Of a stretch of DNA of 64,000 bases, positions 16,128 through 24,872 are shown piece after piece. The notes under the pieces are model-generated. The model worked only from the letters and a program-made list of their open reading frames with translations, was not told the origin of the DNA and did not search any database. Made by a program: the position numbers and the translations under genes. Source of the DNA: Streptomyces goshikiensis (lineage in GTDB: Bacteria > Actinomycetota > Actinomycetes > Streptomycetales > Streptomycetaceae); assembly GCF_014650555.1 (NCBI RefSeq), contig NZ_BMVE01000012.1:62001-126000 (forward strand), read 5' to 3'. How positions within the stretch are numbered: the first letter of the stretch is position 1; every line of letters begins with the position of its first letter.

Positions 16128-16847
16128 CTAGTGCCCGTCGGGCGTTGCCGGGGCGGGCGGCTGCCCGAGGCCGCCGACGCGGAGGGTGATGTTCAGCCGG
16201 CCGGTGAGGCCCAGCGTCGGCGGTGCGGTGCCGGGCAGCACCCTCGGCACCCCGTGATAGGCCCGCCGGCTCGGGCCGCCGAAGACGAACAGGTCCCCGC
16301 TGCGCAGCTCGACGTCCCGGTACGGGTGGCCGCGCGAGGCGGTGTTGCCGAACCGGAAGACGCAGGCGTCGCCGAGGCTGAGGGAGACCACCGGCGCCGC
16401 GGACCTCTCCTCGGCGTCGCGGTGCATGCCCATGCGGGCGTCGCCGTCGTAGAAGTTGATCAGCGCGATGTCGTAGGCCTCGCAGGGGCCCGCGGGCACC
16501 CCTGCGTCCCCCGTACCAGCGTCCCCCGTACCGGCGTACGCGGCGGCCACGGCGTCCCGGCCCAGCTCCGCGAGCCATCCCGGCATCGGTTTCACCGGCG
16601 CCCCGTCGCCGTCCACGGCGGTGCGGGCGTAGGCGTACGGATACCAGTGCAGCCCCAGGCACACCTGGCGGGCGGTCATCGTCCCGCCCCCGGGGGTGCT
16701 CACGGTGCGCAGTCCGGCGGGCGGGCGGGCCCACTCCCGGCAGGCGGCGAGCAGCTCCCGCTGCCGTTGCGGTCCGAGCCAGTCGGGGACGTGCACGGCG
16801 CCGGGCGCGATCAGGGTCCGCTCGCGCGGGAAGAGTTCCCCGTCCAT
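16128..16847 (-). CDS. alkB: AlkB-like Fe(II)/2-oxoglutarate dioxygenase
   Basis: 239 residues. The dioxygenase core shows LINFYDGDARMGMHRDAEE, with the iron ligands His and Asp, then the distal His region in GPSRRAYHGV and the 2-oxoglutarate-binding RLNITLR at the C-terminus. AlkB removes methyl and etheno adducts from DNA by oxidative demethylation. The ATG at 16847 (MDGELFPRERTLI) matches the usual AlkB N-terminus. It is divergent from the MDMPI gene with only 37 bp between start codons, so the two must share a compact promoter region. Confidence 0.88.
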   Translation of the reverse strand: MDGELFPRERTLIAPGAVHVPDWLGPQRQRELLAACREWARPPAGLRTVSTPGGGTMTARQVCLGLHWYPYAYARTAVDGDGAPVKPMPGWLAELGRDAVAAAYAGTGDAGTGDAGVPAGPCEAYDIALINFYDGDARMGMHRDAEERSAAPVVSLSLGDACVFRFGNTASRGHPYRDVELRSGDLFVFGGPSRRAYHGVPRVLPGTAPPTLGLTGRLNITLRVGGLGQPPAPATPDGH

Positions 16848-16884
16848 GTGTCCATTGTCGGCGGTGGGCTGCGAGACTCCCGCC

Positions 16885-17634
16885 ATGACCATCAAGACGG
16901 ATGAGTTCGTGGAGATCCTGGTACGGGAGGGCGAGCTGCTCGCCGAGGCGGCCGAGCGGGCGGGCACCGAGGCTCCGGTGCCCACCTGCCCGCAATGGCG
17001 GGTCGCGGATCTGCTGCGGCACACGGGGGCGGTGCACCGCTGGGCGGGCGGTTTCGTCGCCGAGGCGGTCGTGGATCCGGTGCCGTTCCCGGACGCTCCC
17101 GAACTGGTCGGCCCGGAGCTGCTGGCCTGGTTCCGCGAGGGGCTCGCGGACCTGGTCCGCACCTTGACCGAGGCGCCGGCCGATGTGCAGTGCTGGACCT
17201 TCCTGCCGACGGCCGCGCCCTCGCCGCTGGCCTTCTGGGCCCGGCGCCAGGCGCACGAGACGGCCATCCACCGGCTGGACGCCGAGGCGGCGCTCGGCGT
17301 CGAGTTCGGCGCGCTGGCGCCGGAGTTCGCGGAGGACGGGGTGGAGGAGCTGCTCACCGGCTTCCACGCCCGCCCGCGCAGCCGGGTGCGGACCCCGGAG
17401 CCCCGCGTGCTGCGGGTCCGGGCGGCCGACACCGGCGCGGTGTGGACCGTACACCTGTCGCCGGAGCCGCCGCGCACGGTGGTGGGCGATCTGGGCGAGC
17501 CGGTGGACTGCGAGGTGACGGGGACGGCGGCATGGCTGTACGCGGCCCTGTGGAACCGCCTCCCGCTGGCCGGTCCGGGGGTGTCGGGCGACGAGGAGCT
17601 GGCCCGCCTGTGGATCGATACGGGCCGCATCTGA
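16885..17634 (+). CDS. maleylpyruvate isomerase family, mycothiol-dependent (MDMPI) protein
   Basis: 249 residues. An N-terminal DinB-like four-helix bundle contains CPQWRVADLLRHTGAVHRWA (first metal His) and ARRQAHETAIHRLDAEAAL (second metal site), and a C-terminal SCP2-like domain follows from about residue 165. These are zinc enzymes using mycothiol, the actinobacterial thiol, for isomerisation or conjugation. The substrate is unknown. The ATG at 16885 (MTIKTDEFVEIL) starts the first helix. Confidence 0.85.
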   Translation: MTIKTDEFVEILVREGELLAEAAERAGTEAPVPTCPQWRVADLLRHTGAVHRWAGGFVAEAVVDPVPFPDAPELVGPELLAWFREGLADLVRTLTEAPADVQCWTFLPTAAPSPLAFWARRQAHETAIHRLDAEAALGVEFGALAPEFAEDGVEELLTGFHARPRSRVRTPEPRVLRVRAADTGAVWTVHLSPEPPRTVVGDLGEPVDCEVTGTAAWLYAALWNRLPLAGPGVSGDEELARLWIDTGRI

Positions 17635-17682
17635 CCGAAGGCGGCCTTGTGACAGAGCGCCGCGCACTGTGACACTGCGTAT

Positions 17683-17934
17683 ATGGGGCAACGTACGCAG
17701 GCGGACCGGGACGCGATCACCATCGAGATCGGCTACGCCGTGTTCAGCGGGTGTTTCGCGGCCGCCCTCGTCTTCGGGGCGGTCTACGGGCCGGCACTGG
17801 CCTTCACCTTTCCCGGCTCGGCGCGCATGGCCCTGGAGCTGACGGGCGCGGTCCTGGCGGCTACGGTCTTCCTGCTCCGCACCGCGCACGTCCTGTGGCG
17901 CTTCGCCCGCCGCCCGGAGCACGACGGCCGCTAG
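17683..17934 (+). CDS. DUF6332 family small membrane protein
   Basis: 83 residues with two hydrophobic helices (GYAVFSGCFAAALVFGAVYG and LELTGAVLAATVFLLRTAHV) and a basic C-terminal tail WRFARRPEHDGR. It resembles the Streptomyces DUF6332 family, which I recognise by its N-terminus (MGQRTQADRDAITIEIGYA). Function is unknown. It follows the MDMPI gene by 48 bp and ends before a bidirectional terminator. Confidence 0.75.
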   Translation: MGQRTQADRDAITIEIGYAVFSGCFAAALVFGAVYGPALAFTFPGSARMALELTGAVLAATVFLLRTAHVLWRFARRPEHDGR

Positions 17935-17950
17935 GGCGTCCGGGCCCCGG

Positions 17951-17974
17951 CGCCGGAGGATCGCCCCTCCGGCG
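17951..17974. terminator. bidirectional terminator between convergent genes
   Basis: CGCCGGAGG / CCTCCGGCG, a perfect 9-bp stem with a 6-nt loop, sits midway between the ends of DUF6332 (plus) and the TetR regulator (minus). Confidence 0.7.
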
Positions 17975-18007
17975 CTGCGGGCCGTCACTTCATCCCGTGG
18001 ACCCGTG

Positions 18008-18706
18008 TCATACGGAGGGCAGCCCGACGGCGTGCCCCAGCTGCCCGGCGGCGTGCGCGAAGAAGGCGTCGCGATCCTCGACCACCCGGTTGAACTGGCC
18101 GAAGACCTCGCAGGAGACGAGCCCGACCAGCTGGCCCCAGGCCGCGACCAGGGCGGCGGTCACCTCCGGGGGCAGGCCCTCGGCGAAGTCCGCCGTCATC
18201 CGCTCGGCCTCGGCGCGCAGGGCGGCGGGCAGCGGCGGCAGCGCGATCCCGCGGCCCTGGTGGGCGGCGCGGACGATGCCGATCAGCGCGTTCGCGGCGC
18301 GGGCGGCGGGGCCGACGGTGTCGAGCGGGGCGCTGTAGCCGGGGACCGGGGAGCCGTAGATGAGCGAGTACTCGTGCGGGTGCGCCAGGGCCCAGGCGCG
18401 GAAGGCCCCGCAGACCTCGGCCCAGCGGGCGCGGGGCGGGGCTCCGGCGGCGCGGGCGCGGGCGTCGGCCTCCTCGGCGGCGGCGCCGACGCTGTCATAG
18501 GCGTCGACGATGAGCGCGGTGAGCAGCTCGTCGCGGCTGGGGAAGTAGCGGTACAGGGCCGAGGAGACCATGCCGAGCTCGCGGGCGACGGCGCGCAGCG
18601 AGAGCTTGGCGGCGCCTTCGGCCGCGAGCATGCGGCGCGCCTCGTCCTTGATGGCGGCGGTGACCTCGATGCGGGCCCGTTCCCTGGCCCCTCGCACGGT
18701 GCTCAT
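18008..18706 (-). CDS. TetR/AcrR family transcriptional regulator
   Basis: 232 residues. The N-terminal HTH is clear (AAKLSLRAVARELGMVSSALYRYFPSRDELL) and the C-terminal ligand domain is of the TetR_C_33 type (WAEVCGAFRAWALAHPHEYSLIYGSPVPGY). It is divergent from a deazaflavin-dependent reductase gene, and repeated GAGAGCA/TGCTCTC palindromes lie between them. It most likely represses itself and that enzyme. The ATG at 18706 precedes the typical basic arm. Confidence 0.9.
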   Translation of the reverse strand: MSTVRGARERARIEVTAAIKDEARRMLAAEGAAKLSLRAVARELGMVSSALYRYFPSRDELLTALIVDAYDSVGAAAEEADARARAAGAPPRARWAEVCGAFRAWALAHPHEYSLIYGSPVPGYSAPLDTVGPAARAANALIGIVRAAHQGRGIALPPLPAALRAEAERMTADFAEGLPPEVTAALVAAWGQLVGLVSCEVFGQFNRVVEDRDAFFAHAAGQLGHAVGLPSV

Positions 18707-18767
18707 ACGGGTCAGTCTGCCATGCGGGTGGAGCACTGCCCATAAATGAGAGCACGGACCCAAATAG

Positions 18768-18840
18768 AGAGCAGTGCTCTTGTTTTGGTGCGCCGCTCCG
18801 GGCACACTGAGCAGTGCACCGAGACGAGAGCACCGCTCTC
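18768..18840. promoter_or_regulatory. paired TetR operators
   Basis: Two palindromes share one core: AGAGCA-G-TGCTCT (18768-18780) and GAGAGC-ACC-GCTCTC (18826-18840). Related half-sites occur at about 18730 and 18810. The second ends 25 bp before the reductase ATG. Their position between the TetR gene and its divergent neighbour makes them the natural operators of this regulator. Confidence 0.6.
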
Positions 18841-18865
18841 CTCGCCCGTGACCCCGGAGGCCACC

Positions 18866-19324
18866 ATGAACGCGCCCACCCCGCACTACGTCCAGGCCGG
18901 CCCGTTCGCCGTCCGCCTCAACGCGTTCCTCGGCAAGCTCGCCCGCCACGGGATCAGCCTGGCCGGCACCGCCGAACTGTCGGTGCGCGGCCGCACCTCG
19001 GGCCGGATGCAGCGGATCCCGGTCAACCCGCACACCCACGAGGGCGAGCAGTACCTGGTGTCGGCCCGCGGGCATTCACAGTGGGTGCGCAACATGCGCG
19101 TCGCCGGGGGCGGGGAGCTGCGCGTGGGGCGCAAGGTGCGCGTCTTCACGGTCACCGAGGTCACCGACCCCGTGGCGCGGGCGGCGGTGCTGCGCACGTA
19201 CCTGGAGAAGTGGGGCTGGGAGGTCAACCGCTTCTTCAACGGCGTCACCGCCCGCTCCCCCGAGGCCGAACTCCAAGCCGCAGCCGCCGACCACCCGGTC
19301 TTCCGCCTCACCATCACCCCCTGA
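18866..19324 (+). CDS. nitroreductase-family deazaflavin-dependent oxidoreductase
   Basis: 152 residues with the split beta-barrel of the DDN/FDR family: GTAELSVRGRTSGRMQRIPVNPH, then EGEQYLVSARGHSQWVRNMR, which contacts coenzyme F420, and the closing AADHPVFRLTI. Family members reduce nitro compounds, quinones or lipids with F420H2, consistent with an actinobacterium. The ATG at 18866 has GGAGG 5 nt upstream. It is controlled, in my reading, by the divergent TetR. Confidence 0.88.
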   Translation: MNAPTPHYVQAGPFAVRLNAFLGKLARHGISLAGTAELSVRGRTSGRMQRIPVNPHTHEGEQYLVSARGHSQWVRNMRVAGGGELRVGRKVRVFTVTEVTDPVARAAVLRTYLEKWGWEVNRFFNGVTARSPEAELQAAAADHPVFRLTITP

Positions 19325-19966
19325 CCCACCAACACCCCAACCCCAAGCCACCACAACCTCCGAACCCCGAACCCCGAGCCCCGAGCCCTGAGCCCGGCCC
19401 ACCCTCGACCACACGGGCCACCCCTGGCACCGACACCTGCCGCCCCCGACACCAACCGGCGCCCACCCGGACCCTTCCTCGACCACACCGGCCGCCCCGG
19501 CGTAAACCCACCCTCAACCGCACCGACCAGCACCAGCACCGGCCGCACCGGCCACCCCCGGCACCGACCCGCCGCCGACCACACCGGCCACCCCGGCCCC
19601 GGTCCCGGCTCTGCCCCTGGCCCCAACTCTGACCCTGACCCCGGCCCTGGCTCACCCTCGACCGCCGGCCGCCCTGGCCTCGGCCTCGGTTCGGGGCCCC
19701 CGGCCCACCCTCGACCACACCGGCCGCCCGGCCGCACCGACATCAGCCGCCGGCCGGAACGGGGGGCTTCGACCGCGCCGGGCCGGGAGGGCGAGCGGCT
19801 CCGCCTGGCCGGTCGGACCTGCGTGGCGGGCCGGCCGCTCCCGCTTCGACCGTGCGGGCGATCCGCGGTGGGCCGGCCGTACGGGCGGGCCATCCCTGAC
19901 GCTCCGTCATGTTTGGCTGGACCTTCGCCCCGCCTGGCTCCGCGCCCGGTCGAGAAGGAGAGTCCC
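19325..19966. other. 640-bp C-rich region without a gene, with diverged repeats
   Basis: The plus strand is strongly C-rich (runs such as CCCCGAACCCCGAGCCCCGA) and carries diverged copies of CCCTCGACCACACCGGCC near 19400, 19475, 19580, 19655 and 19715. Open frames exist on both strands but give only Pro/Arg or Gly/Arg-rich text with no initiation signals or domains. I read it as non-coding, possibly an expanded or decayed repeat. Asymmetric C/G content could favour RNA:DNA hybrid formation. Confidence 0.55.
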
Positions 19967-21010
19967 GTGCCCCGAATGGTCCGTCTGACGCGTGTCGCCG
20001 GTGCCGGCGCCGTAGCCGTCGCGCTCGCCGTGCTCGCGTCCGCCCCCACCGCCGGCGCGACGGCCCTCGCCGAGCCACCGCCACCGCCACCGCCGTCGAC
20101 GCTGCCGGCCCCGGCCCCCGCCGCGCCGCTGTCACTGGTGGACCCGCACATCGTGAGGCACTTCGACCTCGCCGGGGGCCAGACCCCCGAGAACATCGCG
20201 CTGGAGCCCGACGGCTCCGCCGACCTGACCTTCTCCTTCGCCCGCCAGGTCGCCCACGTCGACAAGCGCGGACACGTCCGGACCATCGCCACGCTGCCCG
20301 CCGTGGCGGACCCGCAGACCCCCGAGATCGGCGCCGCCGTCACGACCGGCCTCGCCCGGGCCCACGACGGGACCCTCTACGTCGGCTACGCCACCGGCAC
20401 CGACGCCGCCGGCGTCTGGCGGATCACCCCGAACGGCGAGGTCAGCCGGTTCACCGACGAGGACCTGCCGGCTCACTCCTTCATCAACGGCCTCGCGCTC
20501 GACGAGCGCCACGGGGTGCTCTACGCCGCCGACTCCGACCCCGGCAAGGTGTGGCGGATCTCCCTGGACGACGGCTCGGCGACCGCCTGGGCCACCGGCC
20601 CCGATCTCGAACGCGTCGGATTCTTCGGGGCGAACGGCATCAAGGTGCGCGAGGGTTCGGTCTGGGTCTCCAACTTCGACCGGGGCACGCTGCTGCGCAT
20701 CCCGATCGAAGCGGACGGCTCCGCCGGCCCCGTCGAAACCCGCGCCACCGGCCTGGACGGCATCGACGACTTCGCCTTCGCCGGGAAGGGCGAGACGGTC
20801 CTCGCCGCCCTCAACACCACCAGCGAGGTCGCCGTGGTCCGGCGCGACGGCTCGCACACCGTCCTGCTGACGGCGGCCGACAGGCTCTCCAACCCGACCT
20901 CCGTCGCCGTGAACCGGCAGAAGGTCTACGTCCCGAGCGCCGCCTACAACACCCAGAACGACCCGAACCTGCTGCTCGCCCGCCTGGAGAAGCACCGCCC
21001 GAAGCCCTGA
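19967..21010 (+). CDS. secreted SMP-30/gluconolactonase-like beta-propeller protein
   Basis: 347 residues. A signal peptide (residues 1-35, with hydrophobic AVAVALAVLASAPTAGATA) and a Pro-rich linker precede a six-bladed propeller of the SMP-30/NHL-like type. Its blades include GTLYVGYATGTDAAGVWRI, NGLALDERHGVLYAADSDPG and IKVREGSVWVSNFDRGTLLR. It acts outside the membrane; lactonase activity is possible, but the metal ligands are not certain. The GTG at 19967 has AAGGAG 6 nt upstream. Confidence 0.85.
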   Translation: MPRMVRLTRVAGAGAVAVALAVLASAPTAGATALAEPPPPPPPSTLPAPAPAAPLSLVDPHIVRHFDLAGGQTPENIALEPDGSADLTFSFARQVAHVDKRGHVRTIATLPAVADPQTPEIGAAVTTGLARAHDGTLYVGYATGTDAAGVWRITPNGEVSRFTDEDLPAHSFINGLALDERHGVLYAADSDPGKVWRISLDDGSATAWATGPDLERVGFFGANGIKVREGSVWVSNFDRGTLLRIPIEADGSAGPVETRATGLDGIDDFAFAGKGETVLAALNTTSEVAVVRRDGSHTVLLTAADRLSNPTSVAVNRQKVYVPSAAYNTQNDPNLLLARLEKHRPKP

Positions 21011-21109
21011 GGCACCCGGGACCGGCGCCGGGACGGCCCCCGGACCGACCCCCGAACCGCCCCCGGGACCGGCGGGACCCGTCAGTACACCGGGCCCCGC
21101 CGCGCCCCG

Positions 21110-22408
21110 TCAGTCGCGGGCGCTCCGCGCCTGCCGCTCGTCGAGGGCGTGCAGCCCCTTGCGGACCAGCGGGTACGTCCGTACCAGATCGGCCAGCGTC
21201 GTCGAGCCGCGCACGATCCGGGCGAAGGACGTCCACGCCGGCCGGAAGCCGGTGATGGCGGCGTGCAGCAGCCCCGGCCGGGCCTCGAACAGAGTCAGCA
21301 TCCGCTTGCCGACGCCCATCTCCACACCCAGCCCCGCCTTCACCGCGAAGGAGTAGTTCAGGGCCTGGCGCCGCGCGTCCACCGCGTCCTGCGCCTCGGA
21401 GATCTTCACGGCCCACTCCCCCGCGAGCCGCCCCGACCGCAGCGCGAAGGAGATGCCCTCCCGCGTCCACGGCTCCAGCAGCCCGGCCGCGTCGCCCGCG
21501 ACCAGCACCCGGCCGCGCGAGAGCGGCGATTCGGGCTTGCGGCAGCGCGTCAGGTGCCCGGAGGAGACGGCCGGCTCGAAACCGGCGAGGCCCAGGCGGG
21601 CGATGAAGTCGTCCAGGTACCGCTTGGTCGCGGCGCCTTCGCCCTTCGCCGAGATGACCCCGACGGTGAGGGTGTCGCCCTTGGGGAAGACCCATCCGTA
21701 ACTGCCGGGCAGCGGACCCCAGTCGATGAGCACCCGCCCCTTCCAGTCCTCGGCCACGGTCTGCGGGACCGGGATCTCCGCCTCCAAGCCGAGGTCGACG
21801 GTGTCCATCTCGACGCCGACGTGCGCGCCGATCCGGCTCGCGCTGCCGTCCGCGCCGACCACCGCCCGGGCCAGGACGGTCTCGCCGTCGGCGAGGACGA
21901 CGGCCACGGTGCGCCGGTCGGGCACCGCCGCGCCGTGCTGCTCGACCCGCGCCACCGCCGTGCCCGTACGGACCGTCGCGCCCGCCTTCTCCGCGACGGC
22001 GACCAGGCCCGCGTCGAACTCCGGCCGGTTGATGAGCCCGAACAGCATCTGCTTCGAGCGGCGGGTCCGCGTCAGCCTGCCGTTGTGGGAGAAGGTGACC
22101 GCGTGGATGCGGTCCTTGAGGGGCAGGACGAAGCCCGGCGGAAGGGCGTCGCGCGAAGGGCCGATGATGCCGCCGCCGCAGGTCTTGTAGCGGGGCAGCT
22201 CGGCCTTCTCCAACAGCAGGACCCTGCGCCCCGCCGTCGCCGCCGCGTGCGCGGCCGAGGCTCCGGCCGGGCCGGCCCCGACCACGACCACGTCCCACAC
22301 CTCCCCGGTCGCCCCGGAGCCCTCCTGGCCGCCCGTCCCCCGAGCGGCCTGCCCCGCGCCCCCGCCGTGTACGTCGTCTGCGCCGTGTACGTCGTCGTCG
22401 CTGCTCAC
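21110..22408 (-). CDS. geranylgeranyl reductase family FAD-dependent oxidoreductase
   Basis: 432 residues. The dinucleotide-binding motif VVVVGAGPAGASAAHAAA (about 39-56), the GGR signature PRYKTCGGGIIGPS, and the second FAD motif GRVLVAGDAAGLLEPWTREGI place it in the geranylgeranyl reductase family. In actinomycetes such enzymes saturate the isoprenyl side chain of menaquinone or other prenyl lipids. The GTG at 22408 gives a short acidic, Gly/His-rich tail before the FAD domain. The Shine-Dalgarno (GGAG) is about 14 nt away, so the start is uncertain. Confidence 0.85.
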   Translation of the reverse strand: MSSDDDVHGADDVHGGGAGQAARGTGGQEGSGATGEVWDVVVVGAGPAGASAAHAAATAGRRVLLLEKAELPRYKTCGGGIIGPSRDALPPGFVLPLKDRIHAVTFSHNGRLTRTRRSKQMLFGLINRPEFDAGLVAVAEKAGATVRTGTAVARVEQHGAAVPDRRTVAVVLADGETVLARAVVGADGSASRIGAHVGVEMDTVDLGLEAEIPVPQTVAEDWKGRVLIDWGPLPGSYGWVFPKGDTLTVGVISAKGEGAATKRYLDDFIARLGLAGFEPAVSSGHLTRCRKPESPLSRGRVLVAGDAAGLLEPWTREGISFALRSGRLAGEWAVKISEAQDAVDARRQALNYSFAVKAGLGVEMGVGKRMLTLFEARPGLLHAAITGFRPAWTSFARIVRGSTTLADLVRTYPLVRKGLHALDERQARSARD

Positions 22409-22587
22409 GATGTGCTGCTGCTCCTGATCACGCTGTTGCTCGGATGCCGGGGAAATCCTACGGCGAGAGATCGCCCCGCCCGGCTGTGCGAGGATCGGAG
22501 CTGACTTTCGCCGTGCCGCATACGCCCACCCCGCGGATGCGGGCGGCGTACACCGAGTACAACGTCGCACCCAAAAGGAGCGTGCCC

Positions 22588-23952
22588 ATGACCCGGAATC
22601 CGATCGCCGAGACCATCGCCTCACTGATGCCCCGCGCCAAGCGGGAGCTGACCGAGCTGGTGGCCTTCCAGTCGGTGGCGGACTGGGCGCAGTTCCCCAA
22701 GAGCGAGAGCGAGGCCGCCGCCAACTGGGTGGCCGACGCCCTGCGCGTCGAGGGTTTCCAGGACGTGGCGCTGCTCGACACCCCTGACGGCACCCAGTCG
22801 GTGTACGGCTTCCTGCCGGGCCCCGAGGGCGCCCCGACGGTCCTGCTGTACGCGCACTACGACGTGCAGCCGCCGCTCGACGACGCCGCCTGGGTCTCCC
22901 CCGCCTTCGAGCTGACCGAGCGCGACGGCCGCTGGTACGGGCGCGGCACGGCGGACTGCAAGGGCGGGTTCATCATGCACCTGCTGGCGCTGCGCGCGCT
23001 GAAGGCCAACGGCGGTGTGCCGGTGAGCGTGAAGGTCATCGTCGAGGGCTCGGAGGAGCAGGGCACGGGCGGCCTCCAGCAGTACGCGGAGGCGCACCCT
23101 GAGCTGCTCGCCGCCGACACGATCCTCATCGGCGACGCGGGCAACTTCCGCCTCGGCCTGCCGACGGTGACGGCCACGCTGCGCGGGATGACCCTCGTCA
23201 AGGTCAAGATCGACACGCTGGGCGGCAACCTGCACTCCGGCATGTTCGGCGGGGTCGCCCCCGACGCGCTGGCGGCGCTGATCCAGCTGCTGGCCTCGCT
23301 GCGGGCTCCCGACGGTTCGACCACCGTGGACGGGCTGGCCTCGGACGCGGTGTGGGAGGGGCTGCAGTACCCGGAGGCGGACTTCCGCTCGGACGCGAAG
23401 GTACTGGACGGGGTCTCCCTGATCGGCGAGGGCACCATCGCGGACCGCCTGTGGGCGCGGCCCGCGGTCACCGTCCTCGGCATCGACTGCCCGCCGGTCG
23501 TCGGCGCCACCCCGTCGGTGCACGCCGGCGCCGGCGCGCTGATCAGCCTGCGCGTGCCGCCGGGCGTGGACACCGCGGACGCCATCAAGCGGCTGGAGGC
23601 GCACCTGGTGGCGCACACGCCGTGGCAGGCGCGGCTGGAGCTGGAAGTGGTCGGCCAGGGCCAGCCGTTCCAGGCCGACACGACCAGCCCGGCGTACGCG
23701 TCGATGGCCGCCGCCATGGAGGTGGCGTACCCGGGCCAGGAGATGCAGATCGCGGGCATGGGCGGTTCGATCCCGCTGTGCAACACGCTGACGTCGCTGT
23801 ACCCGGAGGCGGAGATGCTGCTGATCGGGCTGAGCGAGCCGGAGGCGCAGATCCACGCGGTGAACGAGAGCGTGTCCCCGGAGGAGCTGGAGCGGCTGTC
23901 GGTCGCCGAGGCCCACTTCCTGCTGAACTACGCGGAATCCAAGCGCGGCTGA
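22588..23952 (+). CDS. M20 family dipeptidase
   Basis: 454 residues. The two-zinc site of the M20 family can be followed: YAHYDVQPP (His, Asp), GRGTADCKGG (bridging Asp), EGSEEQGTG (general base and ligand Glu), IGDAGN, and the C-terminal His in EAQIHAVNES. A lid/dimerisation domain occupies roughly residues 205-330. It should hydrolyse dipeptides or N-acyl amino acids in the cytoplasm. The ATG at 22588 has AAAGGAG 7 nt upstream. A strong hairpin follows the stop. Confidence 0.92.
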   Translation: MTRNPIAETIASLMPRAKRELTELVAFQSVADWAQFPKSESEAAANWVADALRVEGFQDVALLDTPDGTQSVYGFLPGPEGAPTVLLYAHYDVQPPLDDAAWVSPAFELTERDGRWYGRGTADCKGGFIMHLLALRALKANGGVPVSVKVIVEGSEEQGTGGLQQYAEAHPELLAADTILIGDAGNFRLGLPTVTATLRGMTLVKVKIDTLGGNLHSGMFGGVAPDALAALIQLLASLRAPDGSTTVDGLASDAVWEGLQYPEADFRSDAKVLDGVSLIGEGTIADRLWARPAVTVLGIDCPPVVGATPSVHAGAGALISLRVPPGVDTADAIKRLEAHLVAHTPWQARLELEVVGQGQPFQADTTSPAYASMAAAMEVAYPGQEMQIAGMGGSIPLCNTLTSLYPEAEMLLIGLSEPEAQIHAVNESVSPEELERLSVAEAHFLLNYAESKRG

Positions 23953-23962
23953 CGCCTCGCGG

Positions 23963-23996
23963 GCGAGGGCGCGGGCACCTGAGCCCGCGCCCTCGC
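23963..23996 (+). terminator. strong GC hairpin terminator after the M20 gene
   Basis: GCGAGGGCGCGGGC / GCCCGCGCCCTCGC, a perfect 14-bp stem with a 6-nt loop, starts 10 bp after the dipeptidase stop. Confidence 0.8.
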
Positions 23997-24112
23997 CTGC
24001 GCCCTCGCCTGTACCCGCGCCCTGCGGCTGCGGCTGCGGCTGCGCCACGAGCGAACTCCGCCCCCGGCGAAAGGAACCCCGGGGGCGCGGTCGTCGCGCG
24101 TACGGTCGGCCC

Positions 24113-24829
24113 ATGAATCCGGATCTTGTCGAAGTACTCCCCGGGCGCCTGTACATGCTCCGCTTCGCCATCGGCCAGGCCTACTTGTGGTGCGACGGGG
24201 ACGCGCTGACCCTGATCGACGCCGGGCACGCGGGGGCGGCGGACGCGATCGAGGGCGCGATCCGCTCGCTCGGGCTGCGCCCGGAGCGGCTGGAGCAGAT
24301 CGTGCTGACCCACTGCCACCGCGACCACATCGGCGCCGCCGGTGAACTCGCGGGCCGCTGGGGCGCGCAGGTGCTCGCGCACGCCTTGGACGCCCCGGTG
24401 ATCCGGGGGGAGCGGCCCGTACCCGAGCCGGTGCTGCTGGACTGGGAAGTCCCCCTGTACGCACACGGCCTGACGGTGCCCGAGGCCCCGCCGGTACGGG
24501 TGGACCGCGAGCTGGCGGACGGCGAGAGCCTCCCCTTCGGCGACGGGGCGGTCGTGGTCCACGCCCCGGGTCACACGCCGGGCAGCATCGGCGTCCATCT
24601 GCCGCGGCACGGCGTGCTGTTCACCGGCGACTGCGTGGCAGGGGTGGGCCAGGTGATGCTGGGCGTGTTCAACGTGGACCGCGCCCGGGCCGAAGCCTCC
24701 TTCCGCCTCCTGGCCGCCCTCGCCCCCTCCGTGGCCTGCTTCGGCCACGGCGACCCCCTGACCACCGACACCGCCGCGACCCTCCGCGCGGCCGCCCACC
24801 CCGCCCCCCACCTCCCGGCGACCCCCTAG
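24113..24829 (+). CDS. MBL-fold metallo-hydrolase
   Basis: 238 residues. Metallo-beta-lactamase fold: LTLIDAGHAGAADAI, the metal motif THCHRDHIGAAGEL, the second His in VVHAPGHTPGSIGVHLP, FTGDCV, and the final His in CFGHGDPL. This glyoxalase II-like subgroup hydrolyses thioesters, lactones or similar bonds; the substrate cannot be assigned. The ATG at 24113 starts 117 bp after the M20 terminator, so it is probably transcribed on its own. Confidence 0.88.
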   Translation: MNPDLVEVLPGRLYMLRFAIGQAYLWCDGDALTLIDAGHAGAADAIEGAIRSLGLRPERLEQIVLTHCHRDHIGAAGELAGRWGAQVLAHALDAPVIRGERPVPEPVLLDWEVPLYAHGLTVPEAPPVRVDRELADGESLPFGDGAVVVHAPGHTPGSIGVHLPRHGVLFTGDCVAGVGQVMLGVFNVDRARAEASFRLLAALAPSVACFGHGDPLTTDTAATLRAAAHPAPHLPATP

Positions 24830-24872
24830 GGCCTGTCGTCAAAGTGGCGCCGGTCAGGCCCGCGGCGGCCGG

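Noticed and set aside
16124..16135. 12-bp palindrome GGCACTAGTGCC at the end of the alkB gene
   Set aside because: It overlaps the stop codon, has no loop, and is not positioned as an operator; probably chance.
18814..19632. 272-codon frame running through the deazaflavin-reductase gene and the C-rich block
   Set aside because: Wrong frame for the reductase and a Pro/Arg-rich tail with no domain.
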